DNA of 64,000 bases from the NCBI RefSeq assembly GCF_034439435.1, contig NZ_JAPCKJ010000007.1:62001-126000 (forward strand), read 5' to 3'. The notes beneath the pieces are model-generated. The model was given only the letters and a program-made list of their open reading frames with translations, was not told the origin of the DNA and searched no databases. The stretch is from Sarcina sp034439435. GTDB taxonomy: Bacteria; Bacillota; Clostridia; Clostridiales; Clostridiaceae. The position numbers and the translations under genes are program-made. The first letter of the stretch is position 1; each line of letters begins with the position of its first letter. Below, piece by piece: positions 16,989 through 25,931 of this stretch.

Positions 16989-17125
16989 ATAACTAAAAAC
17001 TTATCTTATATATAAATTTTTAGTATTTTTAATTATATATATACATATGTATAATAATTTCGTAAAGCCAACATAAAATAATCTTTTATGGCATTTACTT
17101 AATATGAAAATAAGAAAGGTAACAT

Positions 17126-18145
17126 ATGACAAAGAAATTAGGAATAAAAATTAAATCAATAATACCAGGTCTTATTATATGTTTAATAATTGGCATTATT
17201 GCTGAAGTTTTAGGAAATAAATTTCCTACTATAGGGGCAGCTACCTTTGCAATATTTATGGGGATTTTTGCTGGAAATACATTTCTAAAAAGTGATAAAT
17301 ATGATGAAGGAACTAAATTTTCAGAGAAAGATCTTTTAAACTATTCAATTGTTTTAATGGGAGCTTCTTTGAATATGACAGACATAATAGCTCTAGGATT
17401 TAATGGAGTAATATATATAGCTATTTTAATGACATTAACAATAGCCATAACTTATTTTATAGGAAGAAAACTAGGCTTTGGAGAAAAGTATTCACTTTTA
17501 ATGTCAGCAGGAAATGCTGTATGTGGATCATCGGCTATAGGATCAGTATCTCCAGTAATAAAAGCTAAGGATTCAGATAAAGTAATTGCCATAACAATAG
17601 TTAACGTTACTGGAACTATATTAATGATTCTTTTACCAGTACTTACAGCTATACTTTATAACAATGATGTTTTACAGACCTCTGCACTAATGGGAGGAAT
17701 ACTTCAGTCTGTAGGACAAGTTATTGGTTCCGCTAAATTTATTGGTGATCCAGTTGTAGAACTTGCTACTGTATTTAAGATAATAAGAATAATATTCTTA
17801 GTTTTAGTAGTTTTAGTTTTTGCCAAAATAGAAGTTAATGAAGAAAATAAAGAAGAAATAGCCCATCACCATAAACCAACACATAAGGTACATATACCAT
17901 GGTTTATAATAGGTTTTTTTATAGTATGTATTCTAAATACTCTTGGAATGGTTCCAGGTATTGTTGGAAGTACATTTAAGTGGATAAGCTCTAATTTTGA
18001 AATCATAGCCTTAGCAGGCATAGGTATGAGAGTAAAAATTGGGGACTTAGTAAAAGAAGGTCCAAAATCAATGCTTTATGGAGGCCTTGTAGGAGTTTGC
18101 CAAATCATATTCGCTATATCATTGATTAGCATATTTATAAAATAA
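17126..18145 (+). CDS. YeiH-family putative sulfate/anion exporter
   Basis: The 339-residue membrane protein has about ten transmembrane segments of the conserved YeiH/YadS family. Signatures include SIVLMGASLNMTDI, SAGNAVCGSSAIGSVSPVIK (the most conserved loop) and GGILQSVGQVIGSAKFIGD. A hydrophilic His-rich loop (AHHHKPTHKVH) interrupts the middle. Family members are annotated as putative sulfate exporters, with little direct proof. The ATG has an AAAGG site. A strong terminator follows, so it appears to be monocistronic. Confidence 0.85.
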   Translation: MTKKLGIKIKSIIPGLIICLIIGIIAEVLGNKFPTIGAATFAIFMGIFAGNTFLKSDKYDEGTKFSEKDLLNYSIVLMGASLNMTDIIALGFNGVIYIAILMTLTIAITYFIGRKLGFGEKYSLLMSAGNAVCGSSAIGSVSPVIKAKDSDKVIAITIVNVTGTILMILLPVLTAILYNNDVLQTSALMGGILQSVGQVIGSAKFIGDPVVELATVFKIIRIIFLVLVVLVFAKIEVNEENKEEIAHHHKPTHKVHIPWFIIGFFIVCILNTLGMVPGIVGSTFKWISSNFEIIALAGIGMRVKIGDLVKEGPKSMLYGGLVGVCQIIFAISLISIFIK

Positions 18146-18158
18146 AAATCATCATTAA

Positions 18159-18206
18159 AGAGGTTGTACAAAATAATTGTTTTTAAGTTTTGTATAACCT
18201 CTTCTA
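18159..18206 (+). terminator. Terminator after the YeiH-like gene
   Basis: AGAGGTTGTACAAAA (18159-18173) pairs with TTTTGTATAACCTCT (18188-18202), with one mismatch, followed by TCTATTT. Confidence 0.75.
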
Positions 18207-18262
18207 TTTATATGGTTTTTATTCATATATGTTTAATGAAAGACTTTATTAGGAGGATTAAG

Positions 18263-18418
18263 ATGTTAGAAAACTTCTTAAGTTTTGGTTATAATCAATG
18301 CGTTAAACTTGGCTATACAATTGGCTTTGGTGCATTAGAAGGATTAGTTATTTACCTTGGAATACTAGGATTTATTATAGTACGAGTTAAAAATGATTTA
18401 GAATGTAAAGAAGAGTAA
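18263..18418 (+). CDS. Small single-span membrane protein
   Basis: The 51-residue product starts at ATG 18263, just after a perfect AGGAGGATTAAG ribosome binding site. The open frame extends upstream to 18164 but only across the preceding terminator. Residues 16-42 form one hydrophobic helix (GYTIGFGALEGLVIYLGILG), and the tail is charged (RVKNDLECKEE). A bidirectional terminator follows at once. No family was recognised; the strong start and own terminator argue that it is real. Confidence 0.65.
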   Translation: MLENFLSFGYNQCVKLGYTIGFGALEGLVIYLGILGFIIVRVKNDLECKEE

Positions 18419-18421
18419 AAT

Positions 18422-18456
18422 AAAAAAACCTACCTTTTAAATTAGGTAGGTTTTTA
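18422..18456. terminator. Bidirectional terminator
   Basis: AAAAAACCTACCT and AGGTAGGTTTTT flank a short loop. It ends both the small plus-strand gene and the minus-strand gene whose stop is at 18454. Confidence 0.85.
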
Positions 18457-19284
18457 TTTAATTATTCCAATAAAAATATTCTGTATGTCTCCATCAATAA
18501 CCTTAAAGTTCATAGTAGCTGTAGATGAATTAATTTTAGAGCCATAATACTCATTAATTTTAGAGTTTGAAAGTTTTATGGAGTCTGAAATAAGTATTTT
18601 TAAATTATAAAAACCAGGAGTAATATTTATGAACTCATAATAACCTTTAAATTTCATAAAATCAGAGGTTTGGATTGAAGCCATAAGAATATTATCGCTA
18701 TTATACAACTGTAGAGTTAAATCATTTATTCCTAATTTAGATTCGTTATATATACCATTTTTATCACTATCAGAAAAAACAATACCGCTTACTTTAAACT
18801 GTTTTGTTAGACCAATAGGTATATGAATTCCACTTTTATCGTTATATATCTTATCTGATAATAATGTTCTATCATTTATAAGTGAATCGGTACATTTTTT
18901 TATAACAGTATAATTATTAGGCAGTCTAGCTCGTACAAAGTAATAACCAAGAGGAATATTTTTAAATTCATAATTACCATTAACATCTGTGAAGGTTGTC
19001 AATATTGGAGAATTAAAATTATCTAAATTATATAACTCAATTCTAACATCACTTAAAAGGGTATCTGTAGAGTCTTTAATGCCATTACCATCTAAGTCAC
19101 ACCAAACATTCCCGCATATAGGATAAGAGTTCTTAATAGAATGTTTTTTGTTTTTTTTAGAGTTAGAAGAGCCAATATCATTTTCTACAAAATCAGTTGG
19201 CTTATGAAGATTAGCATTTTTAGGAATTGGTTCAATTATATTTGATGGAGATCCTACATTGCTATTGAATGTAAATAGTGCCAT
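18454..19284 (-). CDS. SdrD B-like (Cna-type) repeat protein, possible surface/spore protein
   Basis: This 276-residue protein has two SdrD B-like beta-sandwich domains: residues 55-135 (GNVWCDLDGNGIKDSTDTLL, then FTDVNGNYEFKNIPLGYYFV) and 165-250 (SGIVFSDSDKNGIYNESKLG, then YYEFINITPGFYNLKI). The DxDxNG motifs are calcium-binding in such domains. There is no signal peptide and no LPXTG anchor, so it is not a normal exported adhesin. It follows a Cys-rich protein gene in the same direction, each with its own AGGAGG site. A mother-cell-made spore-surface component is an attractive explanation but unproven. Confidence 0.7.
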   Translation of the reverse strand: MALFTFNSNVGSPSNIIEPIPKNANLHKPTDFVENDIGSSNSKKNKKHSIKNSYPICGNVWCDLDGNGIKDSTDTLLSDVRIELYNLDNFNSPILTTFTDVNGNYEFKNIPLGYYFVRARLPNNYTVIKKCTDSLINDRTLLSDKIYNDKSGIHIPIGLTKQFKVSGIVFSDSDKNGIYNESKLGINDLTLQLYNSDNILMASIQTSDFMKFKGYYEFINITPGFYNLKILISDSIKLSNSKINEYYGSKINSSTATMNFKVIDGDIQNIFIGIIK

Positions 19285-19385
19285 ATATAAATCCTCCTAA
19301 AAATTTAATTATTAATATATAATAAATTTTTAAATAGTATTTCTAGTAGCTAATGAAGATCATTAACTACTAGAAATGAAAAGAA

Positions 19386-20459
19386 TTATTCAGTGATAAT
19401 ATTAACTGCATCTACACCTAAATAAGAAGAGTATTCATTTTCACCATTATCAACTTCACATCTTATAGTATAGGATCCGCCTTCTTCAAATGTATAAGAC
19501 CAATCTTCCCAATAAGTTGAACCGTATCCTGGATCACTATTGTTAGATTCTCCTGTAAAAAGATTATAAGCAATGTTAGATTCATTATCCAATATATTGA
19601 TTTCAGCACTAGAGCCATTATCAGAGGAACCTTCATTAAAGAAGAATGCATGTCCTTCTATTTTATCACCAGCACAAACTTCAAAGCTTTGAGATATATA
19701 ATCATAATTTTTTGAACTATCTGCACTTAAAAGTGCAAAATAATTATTTAGAGGAGCAGTATATTCGTGTTGGAATTCCTTACTAATATTTTTTAATTTA
19801 GCTTTTTTCACGGTTTTAGTTTTACCATCATCTGAAGATACTTCCCAGTCTGGTATCTTATCTACTCCATGAGGTGATTCTTCAAAATCCCCATTTGATA
19901 TAGGACTAGTTGAACAGTCTCCTGAATCTGAGTCTGGAGAACAAGGAGGGAATTCTACTTGGAATAGCATTGATATACAGCATATAAAGTGGCAAGGAAC
20001 ATCAAAGTAAGGTGTGCATTCTTCCTCACTAAGGTCTTCTTCACTCATTTCACATTTTCTTAATTGAAGTGTATAAGTTCCAGGGATTAGTGGCATTCCT
20101 GTTTGTAATTCAGTAGCAGCATCCATATCATCACTATACATATATAGTTTAAAACCACAAGGAAGGCATAAATGCATTAATTTTAAGTTTACAGGCTTTT
20201 CTATTACTAAAGTATCTTCTAGAGTTGGGGTTCTGTTATCAGTTTCCCAGCTTAGCTCACCATAGTTACCAAATACTAGAGAGAAGCCAATGTCATCACC
20301 ATTGCCTGCTGGATTAGGGTCATTTTCTTGATATGAATATTTATATCTAAAAAGTCTTAGTTCAGGCATAACATTTACTTCAGCATTATTAGATCCAACT
20401 ATTGGATAAGTTGTTTGTTGTTTTATCTTTACTTTATTATTAAAGTCAAGTTTAGACAT
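19386..20459 (-). CDS. Cys-rich protein with C-terminal carbohydrate-binding-like domain, unknown
   Basis: The 357-residue protein has no signal peptide or anchor. The first 190 residues carry several cysteines in short clusters (CLPCG, YFDVPCHFICC, FPPCSPDSDSGDCS). From NGDFEESPHGVDKIPDWEV the sequence looks like a galactose-binding-type beta-sandwich (SQSFEVCAGDKIEGHAFFF, WEDWSYTFEEGGSYTIRCEV, ending YLGVDAVNI), a layout common in clostridial surface and spore proteins. A strong AGGAGG site precedes ATG. The gene downstream encodes SdrD B-like repeats, so the two may assemble in one structure. The function was not recognised. Confidence 0.6.
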   Translation of the reverse strand: MSKLDFNNKVKIKQQTTYPIVGSNNAEVNVMPELRLFRYKYSYQENDPNPAGNGDDIGFSLVFGNYGELSWETDNRTPTLEDTLVIEKPVNLKLMHLCLPCGFKLYMYSDDMDAATELQTGMPLIPGTYTLQLRKCEMSEEDLSEEECTPYFDVPCHFICCISMLFQVEFPPCSPDSDSGDCSTSPISNGDFEESPHGVDKIPDWEVSSDDGKTKTVKKAKLKNISKEFQHEYTAPLNNYFALLSADSSKNYDYISQSFEVCAGDKIEGHAFFFNEGSSDNGSSAEINILDNESNIAYNLFTGESNNSDPGYGSTYWEDWSYTFEEGGSYTIRCEVDNGENEYSSYLGVDAVNIITE

Positions 20460-20710
20460 ATTATTATCCTCCTATGTCTACGATTATATTCTATATAAAT
20501 ATAGTATTTTTATAATTGCAGAATGTTACAATATATTACATTTTATATATTAATTGTAAGGGGGCTAATATGTAATATCATAAATACAAAAAAATAATTA
20601 GATATATATTCTGTATCATAGTATCTGGTAATATCTTATATTGATTTTTACTTAATAACAATTTATAATTAATTGATTTCATTATAAGATAATAATTTTA
20701 CATTTCGACA

Positions 20711-20745
20711 AAAAAGGAAGCTGTGAGATTCTCACAGCTTTTTTA
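20711..20745 (-). terminator. Terminator of the EamA gene
   Basis: AAGCTGTGAG / CTCACAGCTT, a 10-bp stem with a three-base loop, flanked by A6 and T6 runs. It abuts the stop codon at 20743. The stretch 20460-20710 upstream of it holds only leader sequence of the gene at 20459. Confidence 0.85.
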
Positions 20746-21636
20746 ATTAGTAGAAATAGCAGAGTCTTCATCTGTTATTTCATCCTGAGAAGGTTTTTTA
20801 CCACCTAAAATATTAAAAATTGAAGCTCCAATTATTATTACATATCCTAGGAATGATAAGAAGTCTGGAATTTCTTTAAAAAACATAAATCCATACATAG
20901 CAGCTATTATAAGACCTATGTAATCGTACATTGAAATTTCAGATGCAGGAGCATTTTTATAAGCCACAGTCAAAGCAACTTGTCCTAATGTGAATGCCAC
21001 ACCAGCACTTACAAGTAGAACCACATTCATCATTGTTAAATTCTCTGTATTCATAAACATTGAAGGTAGCATAACAATTGTAGCAATACCTGTAAATGAT
21101 AATATGATTGTCCAGAAATCTTCTTTGTTTCCTAATACCCTTATCATTGTATATGCGAAACCAGCAAAACCAGCAGAAGCAACACCTATAAGAGCAGGAA
21201 TAACAGCAGTGCTAAATTGAGGTTTTATAACAAATAAACTTCCTCCAAAGGCTACAAATAAAAGAGTAGCTTGTTTTTTAGTAATTTTTTCGCTAATTAA
21301 TAAGTAAGAAAAAATTATTGTGAAAAATGGAGCTAATTTAGAAAGTATTGTTGCATCAGATAAAAACATTTTATCTAGAGCATAATAATTTGTTAGTATT
21401 GCTAAAGTTCCAGCAACACCTCTAGCAAATAGATATTTTCTACTTCCTTTTTTACCAAAGAAAGAACCTTTTTTATATCCTATGATGAAGCAAACTATTA
21501 TGGTTGCTACAACATTTGTTAGAAAGGTTTTTTGGTAAGGGTTAACACCTTCAGCAAGCTTACTAAGCAAGTTCATAGTAGCAAAGGCTGCTGAAGAAAG
21601 TATCATAAAAATAATTCCTTTAGTTTTTGAGTTCAT
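20743..21636 (-). CDS. EamA/RhaT-family drug/metabolite transporter
   Basis: The 297-residue protein has ten transmembrane segments made of two EamA repeats. It starts KGIIFMILSSAAFATMNLLS and has LFARGVAGTLAILTNYYALD and LSDATILSKLAPFFTIIFSYLLI in repeat one, then AYTMIRVLG and YKNAPASEISMYDYIG in repeat two. Members export amino acids or other small metabolites; the substrate is unknown. Its C-terminus is a short acidic tail. It is a single gene with its own terminator. The region 21637-22220 upstream has no gene I can support; a short open stretch at 21870-21993 lacks a start. Confidence 0.85.
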   Translation of the reverse strand: MNSKTKGIIFMILSSAAFATMNLLSKLAEGVNPYQKTFLTNVVATIIVCFIIGYKKGSFFGKKGSRKYLFARGVAGTLAILTNYYALDKMFLSDATILSKLAPFFTIIFSYLLISEKITKKQATLLFVAFGGSLFVIKPQFSTAVIPALIGVASAGFAGFAYTMIRVLGNKEDFWTIILSFTGIATIVMLPSMFMNTENLTMMNVVLLVSAGVAFTLGQVALTVAYKNAPASEISMYDYIGLIIAAMYGFMFFKEIPDFLSFLGYVIIIGASIFNILGGKKPSQDEITDEDSAISTN

Positions 21637-22220
21637 TTTCTTCTCCTTAATATATTTTTATCCATAATGCGTTGAATTTAAGTGAAAGTCCAAATTTTCA
21701 ATTTGGTATCTTGAACTTATACCATGGAACATAGTGAGGTTGTATTCCTTAAATAAATACTATTTTAAAACATATTCTACTATAAAAAATTTAGATGTTT
21801 ATTGTATTTATATAAACAAAGACTATTATAGGTGTAAGAAAAAGAGAGGTCAAATCAAAAAATAGGTAAAAAAGATGAATTAAACTTTAAAATTTTATCA
21901 AGCTTTAAACATAGCAAAGTTATTAATTTGGTACAAAAAAATGTATTGAAGTTTGAAATAAAAGAATATGTTTATAAAAAGATAATTAAGTAAATTATTT
22001 TTATGAGTTGGGATAATTATTTATAATTTAGGATATTATATAAAATTAGTCGAGAAAAGTTTTGAATATACAAATAAATTATGAATAATGAAAAGAATAT
22101 AAATAAAAACTAGGACATATAGAGAAAAGTGGAGTAAAATTATTTATTAGAGAATAATAACTTTTATAAGAATTTATATAGAAAAGATATTTTACATATT
22201 AAATTTAAGAAGGTGATTTT

Positions 22221-23459
22221 TTGAAAGCTGAAATAATGGCAATAGGAACAGAAATACTTTTAGGTGATATAGTAAACACAAATGCACAATTTTTAGCTAG
22301 AGAGCTAGCCAATTTAGGTGTAGGTGTGTATCACCAATCAGTAGTTGGGGATAACTCAGACAGGATTTTAGAAGCTTTTGATAATGCTTTTAAGAATTGT
22401 GACACTATAATCACAACTGGTGGTTTAGGACCTACTAAGGATGATTTAAGTAAGGAACTTGCAGCAAAATATTTCAATGTGGAAATGTGTTTAAGAGAAG
22501 ATCTGCTTTGTGATTTGGAGGATTATTTTAAGAAAAATAACCTTGAAATGACAGAGAATAATAAAAAGCAATGTTATTTTCCAAAGGAGGCAATAATACT
22601 TCCAAATCCTAATGGAACTGCTCCAGGAGCTATTTTAGAGGGAGAAAATAATAAAAGAATAATACTTCTTCCAGGACCACCAAGAGAAATGGAACCAATG
22701 TTTACAAATCACGTGGTACCATATTTAAGTAAATTTACTGACAGAGTATTAGTTTCTAAAATTTTAAGAGTTTTTGGTATTGGAGAAAGCAAGATGGAGG
22801 ACTTAGTTTCTGATCTTTTAGACAGTGAGAATCCTACAGTAGCTCCTTATGCAAAGAATATTGATGTTATCTTAAGAGTAACTGCCAATGGTAAGAGCAA
22901 AGAAGAGGCTGAGAAACTTATTGCTCCAATGGAAAAAGAAATTAGAAAGAGACTTGGAGATAATATTTACGGAGAAGGTGAAGTAACCTTAGAAGAGGTT
23001 GTTGGAAAGTTACTAGTAGATAAGAAGATGACAATTTCAACAGCTGAATCTTGTACTGGCGGAATGATTGCAAGTACCTTAATAAACTACCCAGGAATAT
23101 CCGAGGTATTTATGGAAGGTGCTGTTACTTATTCTAATGAAGCAAAAATGAAAAGACTTGGTGTTAAAAAAGAAACATTAGATAAGTTTGGTGCAGTTAG
23201 TGAAGAGTGTGCTAGGGAAATGGCAGAAGGAATAGCCAAGAATGCTAGCACAAGAATTGGAGTTTCTGTAACAGGAATAGCAGGTCCTGGTGGTGGAACT
23301 GAGGAGAAGCCTGTAGGACTTGTTTATGTTGGTTTATGTATAGATGGTGTTACAAAGGTTAAGAAATTTAACTTTAAAGCAGAAAGACAAAGAGTTAGAA
23401 CTAGAACCATGATGAATGCATTAGATTGGATAAGAAGAGAGCTCGAAAAGAGAAACTAA
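22221..23459 (+). CDS. cinA: CinA: competence/damage-inducible protein A with PncC-type amidase domain
   Basis: The 412-residue protein has the two-domain CinA layout. Residues 1-170 are the MoaB/MoeA-like domain (MAIGTEILLGDIVNTNAQFL, TTGGLGPTKDD, LPGPPREMEPMF), associated with ADP-ribose/NAD-derivative pyrophosphatase activity. The last 160 residues are the nicotinamide-nucleotide amidase PncC domain (STAESCTGGMIASTLI, then VSVTGIAGPGGGTEEKPVGL). Together these recycle pyridine nucleotide breakdown products. The start is TTG at 22221, supported by AAGGTGA at correct spacing and by the conserved MKAEIMAIGTE N-terminus. It is monocistronic with a terminator right after it. Confidence 0.95.
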   Translation: MKAEIMAIGTEILLGDIVNTNAQFLARELANLGVGVYHQSVVGDNSDRILEAFDNAFKNCDTIITTGGLGPTKDDLSKELAAKYFNVEMCLREDLLCDLEDYFKKNNLEMTENNKKQCYFPKEAIILPNPNGTAPGAILEGENNKRIILLPGPPREMEPMFTNHVVPYLSKFTDRVLVSKILRVFGIGESKMEDLVSDLLDSENPTVAPYAKNIDVILRVTANGKSKEEAEKLIAPMEKEIRKRLGDNIYGEGEVTLEEVVGKLLVDKKMTISTAESCTGGMIASTLINYPGISEVFMEGAVTYSNEAKMKRLGVKKETLDKFGAVSEECAREMAEGIAKNASTRIGVSVTGIAGPGGGTEEKPVGLVYVGLCIDGVTKVKKFNFKAERQRVRTRTMMNALDWIRRELEKRN

Positions 23460-23471
23460 AGATAAAAATGG

Positions 23472-23503
23472 AAATACCCATTAAGTTTACTTAATGGGTA
23501 TTC
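23472..23503 (+). terminator. Terminator after cinA
   Basis: AATACCCATTAAG / CTTAATGGGTATT with a four-base loop, followed by a weak T run. Confidence 0.75.
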
Positions 23504-23535
23504 ATATGTGCTTAGACTAGCTAATAATTTATTTT

Positions 23536-23772
23536 AAAAGCTTTGTTTTAGTTAATATTGATTTTTAGCTAGACTTTCAGACCTAGCTTAATTTCGCAAA
23601 GAGTGTCTATTATCTATTCCAGAATAATAGCTAAGGCTTCTAAACTAGCTTCGCGTCGAACAGAAGAAGCCTCTTAACGCTATTATTCTTTCATATATAA
23701 TGAAACTCTAATTGCTCATTAAGATGGTCTTACAGTTCTATCTAAAAATCAAAAATAACCTAAAATAAAACT
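23536..23772. repeat. Dispersed hairpin repeat, family 1, copy b (longest copy)
   Basis: The left end runs from AAAGCTTTGTTTTAG through TTGATTTTTAGCTAGACTTT. The right end is AGTTCTATCTAAAAATCAA followed by AACCTAAAATAAAACTT. The ends are mutually inverted. Inside is a separate strong hairpin (23623-23687) and the block ATTAAGATGGTCTTACAGTT shared with the copy at 52971. Confidence 0.6.
23623..23687. other. Strong nested hairpin inside repeat copy b
   Basis: AATAATAGC (23623-23631) pairs with GCTATTATT (23679-23687), and AGGCTTCT (23634-23641) with AGAAGCCT (23665-23672). All pairs are perfect; the loop contains TTCGCGTCGAA. It is more GC-rich than the surroundings. Confidence 0.6.
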
Positions 23773-23808
23773 TATAAATATATGTCTTAATTAAATTTTT
23801 AAAAAGTA

Positions 23809-23917
23809 AGAGAGTATTTAAATACTCTCTACTAGAAAAACATGAAGAAAATTTATTACATTATAAGGGTTTTAAGGGGGAGACAGTTTCGTTATTCCGT
23901 ACATTAACGAAACTGTC
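23809..23917. other. 22-bp palindrome and 13-bp-stem hairpin in an intergenic gap
   Basis: AGAGAGTATTTAAATACTCTCT (23809-23830) is a perfect palindrome, here split as arms AGAGAGTATTT and AAATACTCTCT. GACAGTTTCGTTA (23882-23894) pairs perfectly with 23905-23917. No T run follows the second hairpin. Both lie in the 770-base gap between cinA and the CPBP gene, which has no other gene. A small RNA or operator is possible. Confidence 0.5.
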
Positions 23918-24227
23918 AGTATAAATAAAATGGGGGAGAGGCTATTATAAGATTGAAGCTTATTGCCTCAGTAAATAGTATTAACAGTATTAATTTTTTT
24001 ATACAGTTATAAACAAAATATTTTAATATTTTATAGAATTTTTTTAGTGAATTTATACCTTGCAAAATTACTACACTAAGATAGTAATTAAACAAAAAAG
24101 TAATTAATTAGTAATATTAGCTAATTAATAAATATGTTATATTTTAAGTTGAGTAAATATGCTTTAATGTATTAAACTTAGGTTTATGCGATATTTTAAA
24201 TTTTATGTTTTAGAAGGGAGAAATAAG

Positions 24228-25151
24228 ATGAAGCCTATATTTAAAGTAAGTTTATATTTTCTTATAGTATTAGTTTTATCAATAATAGGGCCATATTTTT
24301 TATCACCAGCTCTATATAGCATAGGATTAACGCCACCATTAGTTTTAATGGCAACGCACATAGTATTTTTTATAATACCAGCAATAATATATATTATAGT
24401 AACTAAAAGTAATTACAAGAAAGTTTTTAGCTTTAAGAAGCCAAAGGGAAAAGATGTGTTTTTTGCTATATTAATAGCAGCTTTAGCAAATCCAGTTATG
24501 ATGTTTTTTTCATATTTATCAAGCTTCTTTTATACAAATGATGTAGCATTACTTTTAGGTCAAATGAATTCATTCCCATTATGGTTAATGGTTTTAGTTA
24601 TAGGGGTTACACCAGCCATAACAGAAGAGATAACTATGAGAGGGATTGTTCTATCAGGATTTGAATTTAAAAGTAAGCATGTAGCAGCAATAATGACAGG
24701 TATAATGTTTGGTATCCTTCATTTAAATGCTCAGCAATTTTTATATGCTGCAGTTATGGGAATAATCTTAGCTTATGTAGTAAGAGCAACTGGAAGCATA
24801 TTCTTATCAATGTTAATTCACTTTTTAATTAACTCATGGAATTTAATTATGCAGAGAATAACTAGCCAAGGAATAACAACAGAGGATCTAGTACATCAAA
24901 TGGATGCGGTACAAAATGTACCTATTGAGGTTAAAATACAATTATTATTCTATTATTTAGTATTAGCAATAATTTGTGGATTTTTAATTAGTTATTTAAT
25001 AAGAAAAATGGAAAAGAGAAATCTAAATATTACTTTAGATGAACTAGATGTTGCAACAAGAGTTTCTTACAAAGAAGAGAAAGTAATAAATGTACCATTT
25101 GTATTAAGTGTAATAATATTTATAATTTACACCTTCTTTATAGCCATTTAG
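24228..25151 (+). CDS. CPBP-family intramembrane metalloprotease
   Basis: The 307-residue protein has eight or so membrane segments. CPBP motifs are ITEEITMRGIVLSGFE (catalytic Glu-Glu...Arg), FGILHLNAQQFLYAAVMG (His) and LSMLIHFLINSWN (His/Asn). A start at 24228 is chosen because GAAGGGAG precedes it; the frame is open further upstream to 24186 without a ribosome site. It is more distant from the two CPBP proteins at 10.6-12.4 kb than those are from each other. Its substrate is not predictable. A terminator follows. Confidence 0.85.
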   Translation: MKPIFKVSLYFLIVLVLSIIGPYFLSPALYSIGLTPPLVLMATHIVFFIIPAIIYIIVTKSNYKKVFSFKKPKGKDVFFAILIAALANPVMMFFSYLSSFFYTNDVALLLGQMNSFPLWLMVLVIGVTPAITEEITMRGIVLSGFEFKSKHVAAIMTGIMFGILHLNAQQFLYAAVMGIILAYVVRATGSIFLSMLIHFLINSWNLIMQRITSQGITTEDLVHQMDAVQNVPIEVKIQLLFYYLVLAIICGFLISYLIRKMEKRNLNITLDELDVATRVSYKEEKVINVPFVLSVIIFIIYTFFIAI

Positions 25152-25165
25152 TAATTTTAGAATAC

Positions 25166-25203
25166 AAAAAAGGAACTGTTTTGGGATAACAGTTCCTTTT
25201 TCT
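25166..25203 (+). terminator. Terminator after the CPBP gene
   Basis: AAAAGGAACTGTT / AACAGTTCCTTTT around TTGGGAT, with a T5 run. Confidence 0.85.
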
Positions 25204-25278
25204 ATTAAATTGTGTGGTTAACTTAAGAGTGTATTAAGTTACTAATATTATTAACTAATAAATTAAAATTTATACATC

Positions 25279-25548
25279 TTAATAAACTTTAAATTTTTTA
25301 CCAAGAATAGTCTTTTTATATTCTAAGGTTGCGTCAGTAAAAAAGTGAGATATTTTTTTATCTGCAACTATTTTAATACCATTATCTATAACCACATCGT
25401 CATTTTCATGTTGTTCATCCAGAACAACCTTGATATTTAAGCCTGCTCAGCCAGAGGAACAAGCTTCTATTCTAATAGCATCTTTATCACTGTTGGCAAG
25501 CATATCTTTAACTTTGTCAATTGAGTTTGGATGTATCTTAATCTTCAT
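25279..25548 (-). CDS. HesB-like selenoprotein (in-frame UGA read as selenocysteine)
   Basis: Read through one UGA, this 89-codon gene gives a complete HesB/IscA-like protein: MKIKIHPNSIDKVKDML, then EACSSGUAGLNIKVVLDE, ending LGKKFKVY. U34 is the TGA at 25447-25449, next to a Gly and four residues after Cys30, where related proteins have a redox or metal-binding Cys. Coding quality is equal on both sides of the UGA, and AGGAG precedes the ATG. Starting 18 bases after the UGA, GTTGTTC and GAACAAC form a hairpin with a UGGAU loop, the size and distance of a bacterial SECIS. HesB-like selenoproteins are an established prokaryotic family. The alternative is a recent nonsense mutation. selABCD would have to be elsewhere in the genome. 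Confidence 0.8.
25410..25428 (-). promoter_or_regulatory. SECIS-like hairpin for the HesB-like selenoprotein
   Basis: Perfect 7-bp stem GTTGTTC (transcript sense) with GAACAAC, five-base loop UGGAU containing the G residues expected for SelB recognition. The loop begins 25 bases after the UGA. Confidence 0.7.
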
Positions 25549-25931
25549 AATAAAACTCCTTCCATAAAATTAATGTTAAAGATTTTATATAATTAATTTA
25601 ACTTTATGACTTAGATTATATACTCAGATTAAAAAAGAATCTATTATATTGTTTGTTTAAAACATAGCCTTTTATAAAAATAATAGTCAACTTTATTCTA
25701 TATTGAATATAATAAAAAATATGCATAAAAGAATAGTATGCATAAAATTATGAACAAAAATAAAATTTATTCATAAAATGTTTAAAAAGCACTTGAATTT
25801 TCATAGGAAAGTGTTATTATAAATATGTAAGAAATAATTATTATTAATTAATACAATTTAGAAATTATTTATTTGGAAAAATAGACAATGTAATGTTTCT
25901 TCAAATAAGTGATTTGTAGGAGGTTTTTATA

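Noticed and set aside
21870..21993. Open stretch ending in KEYVYKKIIK
   Set aside because: No start codon in frame and no recognisable domain; probably chance.
25279..25548. HesB-like gene as a simple nonsense pseudogene
   Set aside because: The rest of the frame is intact, the stop is TGA at the expected redox position, and a SECIS-like hairpin is correctly placed. Selenoprotein is the better explanation, although it depends on Sec genes elsewhere.
25820..25930. PerR box upstream of rubrerythrin
   Set aside because: AATAATTATTATT is only a loose match in very AT-rich DNA, so it was mentioned but not listed as a site.
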